Numbered from the stretch's first letter, positions 43,522-52,985 are shown. The stretch is DNA of 64,000 nt from Rufibacter psychrotolerans (GCF_016924645.1 NZ_JAFFJV010000025.1:19768-83767), one strand, 5' to 3'. A program made the numbers and translations. Notes: generated by a model not told the origin, from the sequence alone.

Positions 43522-44163
43522 ATGAACGCACAACCCGTGGATATCCTTACCCATTACTTTCCGGATCTTACCCCAGAGCAACAGAAGCAATTCGCGCGCC
43601 TCGCGGAGCTGTATGTAGAGTGGAACGCCAAAATCAACGTCATCTCCCGCAAAGACATGGACAACATTGTGGTGCACCATCTGCTACATTCCCTAGGCAT
43701 AGCCAAGGTGGTGCAGTTCCCGGCGGGAACCTCGGTGATGGATGTGGGCACGGGCGGTGGCTTGCCAGGTTTGCCCTTAGCCATCCTGTTCCCCGAGGTG
43801 AAGTTTCACCTGGTGGATTCCATCGGCAAGAAGATCCATGTGGTGCAGGAGATTGCCAACGAGCTGCATCTCCACAACGTGAAAGCCTCCCACACCCGCG
43901 CCGAGCAGGTGCACGAAAAGTATGATTTCATTGTGAGCCGCGCCGTGGCTAGGTTGGCTACCTTCTACCAATGGATTCAGTTCAGCTTCAAAAAAGACTC
44001 TGTGCCTAACCAAGGGCTGTATTACCTCAAGGGCGGCGATCTCTCTGAAGAATTAGCGGAGTCTGGTTTGGTGCACCAGGTGTTTGACCTCAGCAGTTAT
44101 TTCCAGGAGGAGTTCTTTGAGACGAAGAAGGTGGTGTATGTGCCGCAGCATCCCACGGCGTAA
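43522..44163 (+). CDS. rsmG: 16S rRNA (guanine-527-N7) methyltransferase
   Basis: 213 residues. It methylates G527 of 16S rRNA with SAM. NAKINVISRKDMDNIVVHHLLHSLG is the GidB-family opening (about residues 34-58). The SAM site is VMDVGTGGGLPGLPLAILFP (about 72-91), followed by HLVDSIGKK and FIVSRAVARL. Full length. Confidence 0.95.
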   Translation: MNAQPVDILTHYFPDLTPEQQKQFARLAELYVEWNAKINVISRKDMDNIVVHHLLHSLGIAKVVQFPAGTSVMDVGTGGGLPGLPLAILFPEVKFHLVDSIGKKIHVVQEIANELHLHNVKASHTRAEQVHEKYDFIVSRAVARLATFYQWIQFSFKKDSVPNQGLYYLKGGDLSEELAESGLVHQVFDLSSYFQEEFFETKKVVYVPQHPTA

Positions 44164-44210
44164 AGGTTTTGCGCCTGTTTGCTGAAAAACAGCTCTGAAT
44201 AGACAAGCAA

Positions 44211-44252
44211 AAAATCAGAAGCCGCTTCAAGTTTGAAGCGGCTTCTGATTTT
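44211..44252. terminator. Shared terminator of rsmG and the SRPBCC gene
   Basis: Perfect 20-bp arms (core AGAAGCCGCTTCAA / TTGAAGCGGCTTCT) flanked by A4 and T4, between convergent genes. Confidence 0.85.
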
Positions 44253-45207
44253 ATTCCTTCTCAGAGTTGACTTTGATGTGGGTCAACACTCTTTTATGAA
44301 TTTCATGGATGATGTAATTGCTCCAGGGCCTCCAATAAAAAGCTGGTTTGATGTTGTGGTAATACCAGGTTGTTCCCTCCAATTTTGTTTGACCGTTGGG
44401 TAGGGCCGTCAACTTAAACTGGCCTTGTGTAGAAACAAAATAGTCGTGCAGGTGAGGAGCGTCAATGTCCCAAAAGCTGATCTCTTTCATTGGTGCTGGT
44501 TGATTCACCACCTTAAACTTGAGTAGTTTTGGCCTGTTCCAAACAGTAATAGGCTCAACAAAGCTTCCTGTTGTGAAGTTACAATGGCGAACTGCTCCAA
44601 CCCCCGTTCCTTTTATTGTCGCGTTGATAGGATAGGCTATCCCGGTTTTGAAAATTAGTTCTGTTGGCTCCTCCAGTTCAGGAAAAGCCACAACATTTTC
44701 CCAAACCGTTTCCGGGGAAGCATCAATCACCAAGGAGGTCACTACTGAAGAGAGTTGTGGGGCCGCGTCATGCTCTACAAAGGCCAAAGATGGAATGGCG
44801 GCAGTAAGCGCTAAGATAATTACCGATGCACCAGTAGGAGTTTTTGCAACGGCTTCATGGCCCAAGAAGCTTCCCAGCCAAGTCAAAAGCAACGCTAAAG
44901 GAGCCGCCATCACTATGCAAATCACACCTTCTATGGCAAATACCAGCAGTGCAAGCGTAAAAATCAATAGCGTAATGAACGCTACGGTTCTGGATTCTCT
45001 GTAAGAAACGGCTCTATTGTAACCAAATACAATTGTAGAGGCTGAGCCTAAGAGCAATGGGGTGATGATAAAAAGCGCAATCCCGTACTCGCCTATGCCA
45101 TAAATGCCCCAGATGGTTAATGGGCCTGCAAGCGCAAGGGCAACCGCCACTGATAGCCACTTTCTTTTTCTTAGATCTGTGGGCAATAGTTTATGAAGGT
45201 AACTCAT
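44251..45207 (-). CDS. Membrane protein with C-terminal SRPBCC-like domain
   Basis: 318 residues. The N-terminal half has about four hydrophobic helices (residues about 18-145). From about residue 158 the sequence (SLVIDASPETVWENVVAFPELEEP...) looks like an SRPBCC/START lipid-binding fold, with W-Y-Y-H-N near the end. The topology suggests a soluble hydrophobic-ligand pocket on a membrane anchor. Function unknown. Codon use seems slightly more AT-rich than neighbours. Confidence 0.78.
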   Translation of the reverse strand: MSYLHKLLPTDLRKRKWLSVAVALALAGPLTIWGIYGIGEYGIALFIITPLLLGSASTIVFGYNRAVSYRESRTVAFITLLIFTLALLVFAIEGVICIVMAAPLALLLTWLGSFLGHEAVAKTPTGASVIILALTAAIPSLAFVEHDAAPQLSSVVTSLVIDASPETVWENVVAFPELEEPTELIFKTGIAYPINATIKGTGVGAVRHCNFTTGSFVEPITVWNRPKLLKFKVVNQPAPMKEISFWDIDAPHLHDYFVSTQGQFKLTALPNGQTKLEGTTWYYHNIKPAFYWRPWSNYIIHEIHKRVLTHIKVNSEKE

Positions 45208-45362
45208 TAAATGATGTTAAAGAAGAAAGTTAGAGCAAGGTCAGCCTATCTAGTTCGCCCACAAGATCCTTTCAGGATGACAAAGGAGTGGGGAGGCAGC
45301 CTAAGCCAGGCCTATAGCTGTAAACTACTGGAAACCAAAAACCAATCACTAACAACTAAGCC

Positions 45363-47306
45363 CTACCGCACCAACTCCACCTTCTCAATGGTATCCCCGA
45401 TATTCAGCTGATGCACTACGTCCATGCCTTTGATTACCCGGGCGAAAATGGTGTATTTGCCGTCCAGGTGCGGGGTGGGGGAGTGGGTGATGAACCATTG
45501 GCAGCTCTCGGTGTCTTTGCCCGCCGAGGCCATGCCCACGTAGCCTTCCAGGTAATTCAGATCCGCGAATTCTGAGCGGATGGCGTAGTCGGTGGAGCCC
45601 CAGCCGTCGCCGCGCGGACAGCCGCCCTGCGCCACAAAGTTGGGTACTACGCGGTGGAAGTTTTTGCCATTGAAAAAGCCCTGCTCCAGCAATTCCACGA
45701 AGTTGGCCACGGACCCGGGCGCGTCTTCCACCAACAACTCCAGAGTGACCTCGCCTTTGGACGTCTTCAGCTTGGCTTTCTGGGTTTTCTGCAACCGGTT
45801 CACCAACGTCCAATTGATGGGATGGCTGAACGGGGTGGCAGGCGTAGGAGCCGAGGTTTCGCCTTGGAGGTAATCCAGCGTTTTCTGCACTTCCAGGTAT
45901 GTCTCAATGTCCCGGGGAAGCGTGAGTTTCGCTTTGGCCTGGGTCAGGAAGGCAAAATCTGGGTAGGCGTTTTTCAGGGTCAGGTCGGGGTTACGGAGGA
46001 CGCCCGCTGCCATGCCCACCAAGGCCACATCGCCAGATTCTATGGCCTTTTTGAAAAGCTGGTTGAAAGCCGGAGCCGCCGTCCCATCAAAATTCTTCTG
46101 GCTTCTGATAGAGATCAAGGCATCCATGCCGGTGGTGCTGATGGCCGGGTGTTTCGCCTGAAAGACTTGCTGCTCAATGAACGGATATTGGCTCTGGTCT
46201 TTGCCGAGGGCGGTGAGCAGAGCCGATTTCTCATATGGATTGGAGGCCTTCGCAAACCGCTGCTGGATCTGTTGCCCTATTTCGTTCTTTTGATTAGCCG
46301 GTGCCGAGGCTAGGGCCGCTCCAAACAACGTGGCCCGTACCCGCCAGTCGGTCTGTTTCTGGGCGGCTTCCAGAAGTTTACCGGCATCTGCGGCAGGAGC
46401 TTTGCCGGCCAGGTATTCCGCGGCGCTCAGGGCTACGTGCGGATGCGCATCGGTGAGGGCTTTCCAGGCCGAGGCTTGCACCGCCGCATACGGCAACTGG
46501 TATAGCGGACGTACGGCATTCAGCCGAACCCGGTAATCAGGGTCACTCGTCAACACCTTAGTCACTACCGGAACTAGGCCCGTTGTATCGGTCATTTTAC
46601 CCAAGGCCAGCGCTGCTGCCATGCGCACGTTGGCGCTGGGGTCCTGCTGCACTACTTTGAAAAGCTGCGCTTTGGCCGGACTAGGGTCCAGTTTAGCCGT
46701 GCGGCCCAGGAAGTGGGAAGCACCTAACCGGGCCTCTTCCTGGCTGGAGTTGAGCAAGGCGGCCGCTTTGGTGATGGCAACAGTATAGTTCAGTTTGCGT
46801 TGACCGGCCCGGTACAAAGCCCAGGCTTGGGCAGGTTCCATGTTGGCTTGCGCCGTGTAACGAGCGATCATGTCCAGTCCGTTTTGGGTGGCGCATTTGC
46901 CCCAGGCTTCCAGAATCTCGGCGCGTACGGGTACGTTCTGCTCCTGGTTGTAGGCTTCCATGAGGGCAGGTTCCGCTTTGGCGTTGCCTATCTGGCCCAA
47001 GGCATACGCCGTGGCTTTTCTCACTTCGGCCTCAAAATCTTGCAGCAAAGAGCTGAGCGCCGGAATAGCCGTGCTGTCCTGCACGGAGCCGAACGCTAGC
47101 GCCGCTTCGCGCCGGTACATGGTTTCGGGCCGATCCAGGAAAGTGAGCAGGTCCTGGGTTTTGCGTTCGTCTTGCAGCGTGTAGATTCTGCGGAGGGTGG
47201 CATCACTGAATTTGTTCACCCCACTGGCGCCGCTCTGCTGCGCAGGCTGCCTACAGGCCGAGGCTAAGAGGAGAAGAACGGCGGCCGTTCTAAGCTGTTT
47301 CTTCAT
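45363..47306 (-). CDS. HEAT-repeat lipoprotein fused to a cyclophilin-type peptidyl-prolyl isomerase
   Basis: 647 residues. A lipobox (LLASAC, about residue 18) predicts a lipid-anchored envelope protein. Residues about 40-330 are HEAT/PBS-lyase-like helical repeats (VRKATAYALGQIGNAKAEPALMEAY; VRMAAALALGKMTD). The C-terminal ~140 residues are a cyclophilin domain (FVELLEQGFFNGKNFHRVVPNFVAQGGCPRGDGWG; SCQWFITHSPTPHLDGKYTIFARV), keeping the catalytic FHR and QGG residues. It likely assists folding of exported proteins, using the repeats to bind clients, by inference. Confidence 0.92.
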   Translation of the reverse strand: MKKQLRTAAVLLLLASACRQPAQQSGASGVNKFSDATLRRIYTLQDERKTQDLLTFLDRPETMYRREAALAFGSVQDSTAIPALSSLLQDFEAEVRKATAYALGQIGNAKAEPALMEAYNQEQNVPVRAEILEAWGKCATQNGLDMIARYTAQANMEPAQAWALYRAGQRKLNYTVAITKAAALLNSSQEEARLGASHFLGRTAKLDPSPAKAQLFKVVQQDPSANVRMAAALALGKMTDTTGLVPVVTKVLTSDPDYRVRLNAVRPLYQLPYAAVQASAWKALTDAHPHVALSAAEYLAGKAPAADAGKLLEAAQKQTDWRVRATLFGAALASAPANQKNEIGQQIQQRFAKASNPYEKSALLTALGKDQSQYPFIEQQVFQAKHPAISTTGMDALISIRSQKNFDGTAAPAFNQLFKKAIESGDVALVGMAAGVLRNPDLTLKNAYPDFAFLTQAKAKLTLPRDIETYLEVQKTLDYLQGETSAPTPATPFSHPINWTLVNRLQKTQKAKLKTSKGEVTLELLVEDAPGSVANFVELLEQGFFNGKNFHRVVPNFVAQGGCPRGDGWGSTDYAIRSEFADLNYLEGYVGMASAGKDTESCQWFITHSPTPHLDGKYTIFARVIKGMDVVHQLNIGDTIEKVELVR

Positions 47307-47385
47307 AAGGGAATCTTGAGCACGGAAGATACAAAATCCATCGGCAGTCTAGAATAGTTGCCTCGGGTAACGCAACCTTCTGCCC

Positions 47386-47423
47386 CTGTTTTGGCCTCAT
47401 TTCCCGAAAATGCCCCTAAAACG
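47386..47423. repeat. Dyad repeat upstream of the second MFS gene
   Basis: CTGTTTTGGCCTCATTTCC...ATGCCCCTAAAACG. Confidence 0.65.
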
Positions 47424-47464
47424 ATACCCGGATTAGAGCAGAAATGCAGACCTTTGCGGCCATT

Positions 47465-48640
47465 ATGAATACCCCCGCTTCGCCTACCTACTCGTTCCGG
47501 TTCTGGATGCTGTGTTTGAGTTCTTTTTTGTTCTCGGCCAGTTTCAACATGATCATCCCGGAGTTGCCCAGTTTCCTCACGCGTCTGGGCGGAGCCGAGT
47601 ACAAAGGGTTCATCATTGGCCTGTTCACGCTTACCGCCGGACTCTCGCGCCCGTTCAGCGGAAAACTCACCGATACCATCGGCCGCTTGCCCGTCATGTA
47701 TTTTGGCGTGGCCGTCTGTATTCTATGTAGTCTGCTGTACCCTCTGCTGACCACCGTCTTCGCGTTCCTGCTGCTACGCCTCATCCATGGGTTCTCCACC
47801 GGATTCACGCCCACCGGCGAATCGGCGTACATCGCAGACATTGTGCCCCTGGAACGGAGAGGCGCCGCCATCGGGATTTTCGGGTTGGCTGGTAGTCTGG
47901 GTCTGGCCGCCGGACCCGCCATCGGTGGAGAATTCAGCCGGCATTTCTCACTGAACGCGCTTTTCTACAGTTCCTCGGCCATGGCCTTGCTTTCCATTCT
48001 GGTGCTGGTGAACCTGAAAGAGACCTTGCCCAACAAGCAACGGTTCCGGGTAGGCCTGCTGCGCATCCGGCGCGATGAAATTTTTGAGCCCCTCGTGATT
48101 CCGCCTTTTATTGTGATGCTGCTCACGCTGTTCTGCTACGGCGCCGTGCTCACCGTCACCCCAGATTTCAGCCAGCACCTGGGCATCCAGAACAAAGGAC
48201 TGTTTTTTACTTTCTATACCGTGGCCTCGGTGGGCGTTCGGTTCCTGGCTGGCCGTGCCTCTGACCGCTACGGACGCGTCACCATTCTGCGGGTTTCCAC
48301 GCTCATGATGGCAGTCTCCATGGTGGCGCTGGGTCTGGCCCAAACCAAAGCCATGTTCCTAGGCGCCGCCGTGCTGTACGGCATCGGCACCGGTATGAAT
48401 TCCCCTACGCTCTACGCCTGGGCCATTGACCTGAGCCACCCCGAACGTCGCGGAAGAGCCATGGCCACCGTGTACATTGCTTTGGAAGCCGGTATTGGAA
48501 TCGGTGCCTTCGCCGCCGGTTGGATCTACGGCAACCGTATTCCTTTCATCCCTTTCGTTTTCTGGGGAGCCGCCGCGCTGTGCCTGCTGGCGTTCCTGTA
48601 CGTGGTGGTAGGCAAATTCCCGAAGCGGGTAGAGGCGTAG
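47465..48640 (+). CDS. MFS transporter
   Basis: 391 residues from the ATG at 47465. About 12 membrane helices. GKLTDTIGRLPVMYFG is the motif-A loop after helix 2, and GASDRYGR-like RASDRYGRVTIL is its repeat in the second half. GFTPTGESAYIADIVPLERRGAAIGIFG resembles motif C-type exporters. An in-frame ATG 21 nt upstream overlaps a likely GACCTTTG promoter element and is less probable. Substrate unknown. Confidence 0.9.
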   Translation: MNTPASPTYSFRFWMLCLSSFLFSASFNMIIPELPSFLTRLGGAEYKGFIIGLFTLTAGLSRPFSGKLTDTIGRLPVMYFGVAVCILCSLLYPLLTTVFAFLLLRLIHGFSTGFTPTGESAYIADIVPLERRGAAIGIFGLAGSLGLAAGPAIGGEFSRHFSLNALFYSSSAMALLSILVLVNLKETLPNKQRFRVGLLRIRRDEIFEPLVIPPFIVMLLTLFCYGAVLTVTPDFSQHLGIQNKGLFFTFYTVASVGVRFLAGRASDRYGRVTILRVSTLMMAVSMVALGLAQTKAMFLGAAVLYGIGTGMNSPTLYAWAIDLSHPERRGRAMATVYIALEAGIGIGAFAAGWIYGNRIPFIPFVFWGAAALCLLAFLYVVVGKFPKRVEA

Positions 48641-48676
48641 TGTTTTAGGCTAGTTTTTGAGAAAAGAGGAGTAAAA
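48640..48676. repeat. Dyad repeat after the second MFS gene (degenerate)
   Basis: GTGTTTTAGGCTAG...AGTAAAATAG. Confidence 0.5.
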
Positions 48677-48703
48677 TAGAAGGGTCTTAGCAGTATAACT
48701 GAA

Positions 48704-48942
48704 CTGGCGCGAGTCTCCAGACTCGTGCCTACGGATGATGCGAACGCTCCAGACTCGCCGGGCACCACATTCACATGTGGTGCGGAAGTTACATACTGTG
48801 ACTTCTGAGCTAGTTTCCAGCAAGGCACGGAAGTGACTTCCGCGCCATAGTTAACTCATGACCGCCTGTTTCGCTGCGGGGCAGCGAGGATAGTCAGAGA
48901 CTATCCATTATCCATAGGCACGAGTCTGGAGACTCGCGCCAG
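48704..48942. repeat. Compound inverted repeat A5 (about 239 bp)
   Basis: The outer arms mirror exactly over GGCGCGAGTCTCCAGACTCG. It is closely related to A2, sharing the GATGATGCGAACGCTCCAGA and TAGTCAGAGACTATCC segments and the GGCACGGAAG inner word. Confidence 0.85.
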
Positions 48943-48974
48943 CAGGGCAAAGTCTTTCTTGCTTCTCACCCATA

Positions 48975-49012
48975 ACTCAGAACTCAAGACTCAGAACTCA
49001 AGACTCAGAACT
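48975..49012. repeat. 14-bp tandem repeat
   Basis: ACTCAGAACTCAAG occurs twice and then in part a third time, ending 5 nt before the ABC transporter stop. Related words lie near 43469-43500. Confidence 0.75.
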
Positions 49013-49016
49013 TCTA

Positions 49017-50870
49017 CTACAAATATCCTTTCGCCTGAAGCCGGAACAGTTCTGCGTATCTGCCTCCTTTTTCCATCAATTCTTCATGTGAGCCCATTTC
49101 CACAAACTGGCCGTTCTCAATGACCAAAATCCGGTCTGCCATACGAACGGTGGAGAAGCGGTGCGAGATGAGGACGGCGGTTTTGCCGTGGGTGAGCTCA
49201 GAGAAGCGTTGGAACACCTCGTGCTCGGCGCGGGCGTCCAGGGCGGCGGTGGGCTCATCCAGGATCAAGAGCTGGGCATCTCGCATGTAGGCCCGGCCTA
49301 ACGCAATTTTCTGCCACTCGCCGCCTGATAAATCCACGCCTTTGTTGAAGCGGCGGCCGATGATCTGGTCGTAGCCCTCGGGAAGTTTGGCGATGACCGT
49401 GTCGGCGAGGCTTTGCTGGGCTGAGGATTCAATGCGGGGATGGTTCTCTTTTTCCTCAATCCGGCCGATGGCGATGTTGGTGCCCGCGCTCATCTGGAAC
49501 CGCACGAAGTCCTGGAAAATCACGCCAATTTCGCGACGCAGGTCGGCGGGGTCGTATTCGCGCAGGTCAATGCCGTCCAGCAGAATGCGGCCCTCGGTGG
49601 GGTCATAGAGGCGGGAGAGGAGCTTCACCAGGGTGGTTTTGCCGGCTCCGTTTTCGCCTACTAAAGCTAGTTTCTCGCCAGCGTGCAGCGTGAAACTCAG
49701 GTTGCGGATGGCCCATTTCTCGGAGTTTCGGTAGCGGAAGCCCACGTTCTCAAACGTGAAGCCATGCCGGATGGGACGCGGGAAAACCGGAGCACCTTTG
49801 ATGCGTCGGATGAGCGGTTGGAGTTCAAAAAAATCAAAGAAGTCTTGCAGGTATAAGGCACCCTCGGCCACGCTGGTGAACCGGTTTAACACTGCTTCCA
49901 GCAAGCCGCGCAGGCGCATAAAGGAGCCGGAGAGAAACGTCAATTGGCCCAAAGAAACCTGCCCCTGCACTGTTTGGGAAATGAGGTACACGTACGCTCC
50001 GTAGTAGCCTGCGCTGCCTAGGGCGGCAAACACGCTGCCCCAGAACGCCCGGCGGGTGGAGAGTTTTTTATTGTCATGGTAGAACTTGTCTGACAGGGTG
50101 CGGAAGCGGTCGATCAGGAAACCGGATAAGCCGAAGATCTTCACTTCCTTGGCGGTCTCGTCGCTGGCGCCGGTTTGGCGCAGGTAATCCAGCTCGCGGC
50201 GCTCGGGGGTCCAGCCGTGGACCAGGGAATAGCTCCGTTCGTTAAAGTGCGATTCTCCCAGAAAAGCCGGTAAAACGGCTACCAACAGTAAAAGCAACAG
50301 CCAAGGATAGAAGGCGATGAGGCCGGCAGCCAGGAAGATCATGGTCAGGATGTCCTGCATCTGGCCCAGCACCTGGCTCATGAGCACCGTGCGGCTCAGG
50401 GTCTGGCGGCGGGCGCGTTCCAGTTTGTCGTAGAAAGCCGAGTCCTCAAACTGGTCCAGGTCCAGCTCGGCGGCGTGCTCCATGAGCTTGATGGAAGATT
50501 GGTTCGCGAACAGATCGCCCAACAGACCATCCGTCAGGGCAATACCGCGGTTCAGGAAATCAGAGAGCACGGCCAGGCCAAACTCAATGCCTATGAGCGT
50601 GAACAGGTGGCTTAGCAGTTTGGCCTCGGCCTGGGTGAGTCGCACCACTTCGTCAATGATCAGCTGCCCCACGTACAGTACCGCCACGGGCACCGCCGCC
50701 CTTAGCAAACGCAGCACCACGTTGATCAAGGCCATACGCGGATTGGTTTGCCATACCATTTTCAGGAACGGCGGTAAATGCTTGAGCGCACTCACCCGCT
50801 CCTGCACCGTGAGTTGCGGCTTGCCTTGTTGTGGTGGCTTTCGCCCGAAAAGATTATCCCAGAATGCCAT
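49017..50870 (-). CDS. ABC transporter, fused permease-ATPase
   Basis: 617 residues, a half-transporter. Membrane helices span about residues 40-320. In the ATPase, Walker A is GENGAGKTTLVKLL (near 408), the signature is VDLSGGEWQKIALGRA and Walker B is LLILDEPTAALD. It is an exporter of the lipid/drug/peptide type that dimerises. It has no partner gene here. The substrate cannot be inferred. Confidence 0.92.
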   Translation of the reverse strand: MAFWDNLFGRKPPQQGKPQLTVQERVSALKHLPPFLKMVWQTNPRMALINVVLRLLRAAVPVAVLYVGQLIIDEVVRLTQAEAKLLSHLFTLIGIEFGLAVLSDFLNRGIALTDGLLGDLFANQSSIKLMEHAAELDLDQFEDSAFYDKLERARRQTLSRTVLMSQVLGQMQDILTMIFLAAGLIAFYPWLLLLLLVAVLPAFLGESHFNERSYSLVHGWTPERRELDYLRQTGASDETAKEVKIFGLSGFLIDRFRTLSDKFYHDNKKLSTRRAFWGSVFAALGSAGYYGAYVYLISQTVQGQVSLGQLTFLSGSFMRLRGLLEAVLNRFTSVAEGALYLQDFFDFFELQPLIRRIKGAPVFPRPIRHGFTFENVGFRYRNSEKWAIRNLSFTLHAGEKLALVGENGAGKTTLVKLLSRLYDPTEGRILLDGIDLREYDPADLRREIGVIFQDFVRFQMSAGTNIAIGRIEEKENHPRIESSAQQSLADTVIAKLPEGYDQIIGRRFNKGVDLSGGEWQKIALGRAYMRDAQLLILDEPTAALDARAEHEVFQRFSELTHGKTAVLISHRFSTVRMADRILVIENGQFVEMGSHEELMEKGGRYAELFRLQAKGYL

Positions 50871-50970
50871 AGGCGTTGAAGTTACTAGAAAGCCTTCTTC
50901 TTACGCATATCTGGTTTAAACGGAGATTTGGGAAAATGATGCAGAAACGGGTGACCCCAGCCAGCGCGGC

Positions 50971-51004
50971 TGTTTTGGGCCTGTTTTCAGGAAAACTGCC
51001 CTAA
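50971..51004. repeat. Dyad repeat between the ABC gene and cysE
   Basis: TGTTTTGGGCCTGTTTTC then AGGAAAACTGCCCTAAA, close to the family consensus. Confidence 0.75.
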
Positions 51005-51065
51005 ATCTATCTGTTTACTATACTTTAGGAAACCTCTTGCAGTGGCAACTGGGGTAAACGTGGTC

Positions 51066-51073
51066 TACCTTTG
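51066..51073 (+). promoter_or_regulatory. -7 element of cysE promoter
   Basis: TACCTTTG, 55 nt before the cysE ATG. Confidence 0.6.
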
Positions 51074-51128
51074 TCTTAGTGGAAAGGAGAACGGTTTTGT
51101 TTCCTTCACCGCTATATTTTCGTAGGAG

Positions 51129-51968
51129 ATGGATATGGAAGAATCATTTTTACACCGGCTCTGGAGTTTGCACCAGCAGAACCAGTTCCGGATTCCCACT
51201 GGCCTGCTGTGCCAGTTTCTGAACAGATTGTTGCAGGTGTTGTTTCCGCCCCTCACAGAGCAGCCGTTCAAAAGTGTTCAGGCCCTGGCCCAGGAAGCCA
51301 CCTTTCTGGAGCAGGAGTTAGAGTCCTTGTTGGAGGGCGTGCAGCACATCAGCGGTTTCTCGGCCGCCGAAACCGTGGAGCTGTTCATGAACCAGCTGCC
51401 GCAGCTGCACGAGCGGCTGATTGCTGATGCCGAGTTTATTCTGGAGGAAGACCCCGCTGCCCGGCACATTGAGGAGGTGATGCGCTCGTACCCCGGCTTT
51501 TACGGCATTGCCGTGTACCGCATTGCGCACGTGCTGTACCAGGCCGGCGTGCCGCTGCTGCCCCGCATTCTCACAGAATACGCCCACAGCCGCACGGGCA
51601 TTGACATTCACCCCGGCGCGCGCATTGACTTTCCGTTCTGCATTGACCACGGTACCGGCATTGTGATAGGCGAGACCACCCACATTGGCAAGTATGTGAA
51701 GCTGTACCAGGGCGTGACCCTGGGGGCCCTGAGTGTCTCCAAGCACATGATGGACCTGAAGCGGCATCCCACGCTGGAAGACCGCGTGATCATCTACGCC
51801 GGGGCCACCATTCTGGGCGGCAACACCGTCATTGGCTCGCACAGCATTATTGGGGGTAACGTATGGCTCACGGAGAGCGTACCACCGTATTCACGGCTGT
51901 ATCACCGGGCCCAGATCAAGGTAAGCCGGTCTGAGGCCCCCGAGAATATCCTTGACTTTTCTATTTAG
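51129..51968 (+). CDS. cysE: Serine O-acetyltransferase
   Basis: 279 residues. It makes O-acetylserine for cysteine synthesis. The N-terminal helical domain (about 1-150) is followed by a left-handed beta-helix: IDIHPGARIDFPFCIDHGTGIVIGETTHIGKYVKLYQGVTLGALS (catalytic D/H pairs in the FCIDHGTG and SRTGIDIHPG contexts). The C-terminal end, ...ENILDFSI with terminal Ile, fits docking into cysteine synthase. It is followed by cysK, 102 nt away, which has its own promoter. Confidence 0.95.
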   Translation: MDMEESFLHRLWSLHQQNQFRIPTGLLCQFLNRLLQVLFPPLTEQPFKSVQALAQEATFLEQELESLLEGVQHISGFSAAETVELFMNQLPQLHERLIADAEFILEEDPAARHIEEVMRSYPGFYGIAVYRIAHVLYQAGVPLLPRILTEYAHSRTGIDIHPGARIDFPFCIDHGTGIVIGETTHIGKYVKLYQGVTLGALSVSKHMMDLKRHPTLEDRVIIYAGATILGGNTVIGSHSIIGGNVWLTESVPPYSRLYHRAQIKVSRSEAPENILDFSI

Positions 51969-52001
51969 TCTACCGCCTTTATAGGCTTTGTGAATTAATT
52001 A

Positions 52002-52009
52002 TACATTTG
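52002..52009 (+). promoter_or_regulatory. -7 element of cysK promoter
   Basis: TACATTTG, 61 nt before the cysK ATG. Confidence 0.6.
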
Positions 52010-52070
52010 TACCCGGCCGCAGCAAGGTGGTTGCTTGCGGCGGTATTTGTTCTAACGTAACCTTTACGAT

Positions 52071-52985
52071 ATGAAAGCAGACAACATTTTACAGACCATT
52101 GGGAACACCCCCGTGGTACGCATTAACCGCTTATATGGCGCCCAGGCGCAGGTGTGGATGAAGCTGGAGCGCGCTAACCCCGGCGGGAGCATCAAAGACC
52201 GTATTGCCCTGTCCATGATTGAAGACGCCGAGCAGCGCGGCCTGTTAAAGCCCCACAGCCATATCATTGAGCCAACCTCGGGCAACACCGGGGTAGGGTT
52301 AGCCATGGTGGCTGCTGTAAAAGGCTACGAGATCACGCTGGTCATGCCAGAGTCTATGTCTATTGAGCGCCGCCGCCTCATGGCCGCTTACGGCGCCCAC
52401 CTGGAGCTGACCCCGCGCGAGAAAGGCATGAAAGGAGCCATTGAGCGCGCCCATGAACTGGCCGCCCAGAACGAGAACGCCTGGATTCCCATGCAGTTTG
52501 ACAACGAGGCCAACACCCGCATTCACATAGAGACCACCGCCGAAGAAGTTCTGAGGGATTTCCCCGACGGCGTGGATTACCTCATCACCGGCGTTGGTAC
52601 CGGGGGGCACATCACCGGCGTTGGCCAGGTCCTGAAAAAGAAGTTCCCTAACCTGAAGGTGTTCGCCGTAGAGCCTACCCTGTCTCCGGTGCTGAGCGGC
52701 GGCGCGCCGGGTCCGCACCCCATCCAGGGCGTGGGCGCGGGCTTCATTCCTAAGATCATGGACATGTCGGTGCTGGACGGCGTGATTCAGGTAACTCCGC
52801 AGGATGCCTTTGAATACTCTCGTCGGGCCGCCAAGGAAGAAGGCATTTTTGTGGGGGTTTCCTCCGGAGGCTCGTTGGCCGCCGTTGCCCAGAAGCTGAG
52901 CGAGGTGGAGCCCGATGCCAGAATCCTGACGTTCTGCTATGACACCGGCGAGCGCTACCTGTCGGTAGAAGGCCTGTTTGTGTAG
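52071..52985 (+). CDS. cysK: Cysteine synthase
   Basis: 304 residues, PLP enzyme converting O-acetylserine and sulfide to cysteine. The PLP lysine is in NPGGSIKDRIA (near residue 42), the substrate loop is TSGNTGVGLA (about 70-79), and the phosphate cradle is GVGTGGHITGVG. It uses sulfide made by CysI, encoded at the other end of the window. The CysK versus CysM choice is not fully decided by eye. Confidence 0.95.
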   Translation: MKADNILQTIGNTPVVRINRLYGAQAQVWMKLERANPGGSIKDRIALSMIEDAEQRGLLKPHSHIIEPTSGNTGVGLAMVAAVKGYEITLVMPESMSIERRRLMAAYGAHLELTPREKGMKGAIERAHELAAQNENAWIPMQFDNEANTRIHIETTAEEVLRDFPDGVDYLITGVGTGGHITGVGQVLKKKFPNLKVFAVEPTLSPVLSGGAPGPHPIQGVGAGFIPKIMDMSVLDGVIQVTPQDAFEYSRRAAKEEGIFVGVSSGGSLAAVAQKLSEVEPDARILTFCYDTGERYLSVEGLFV

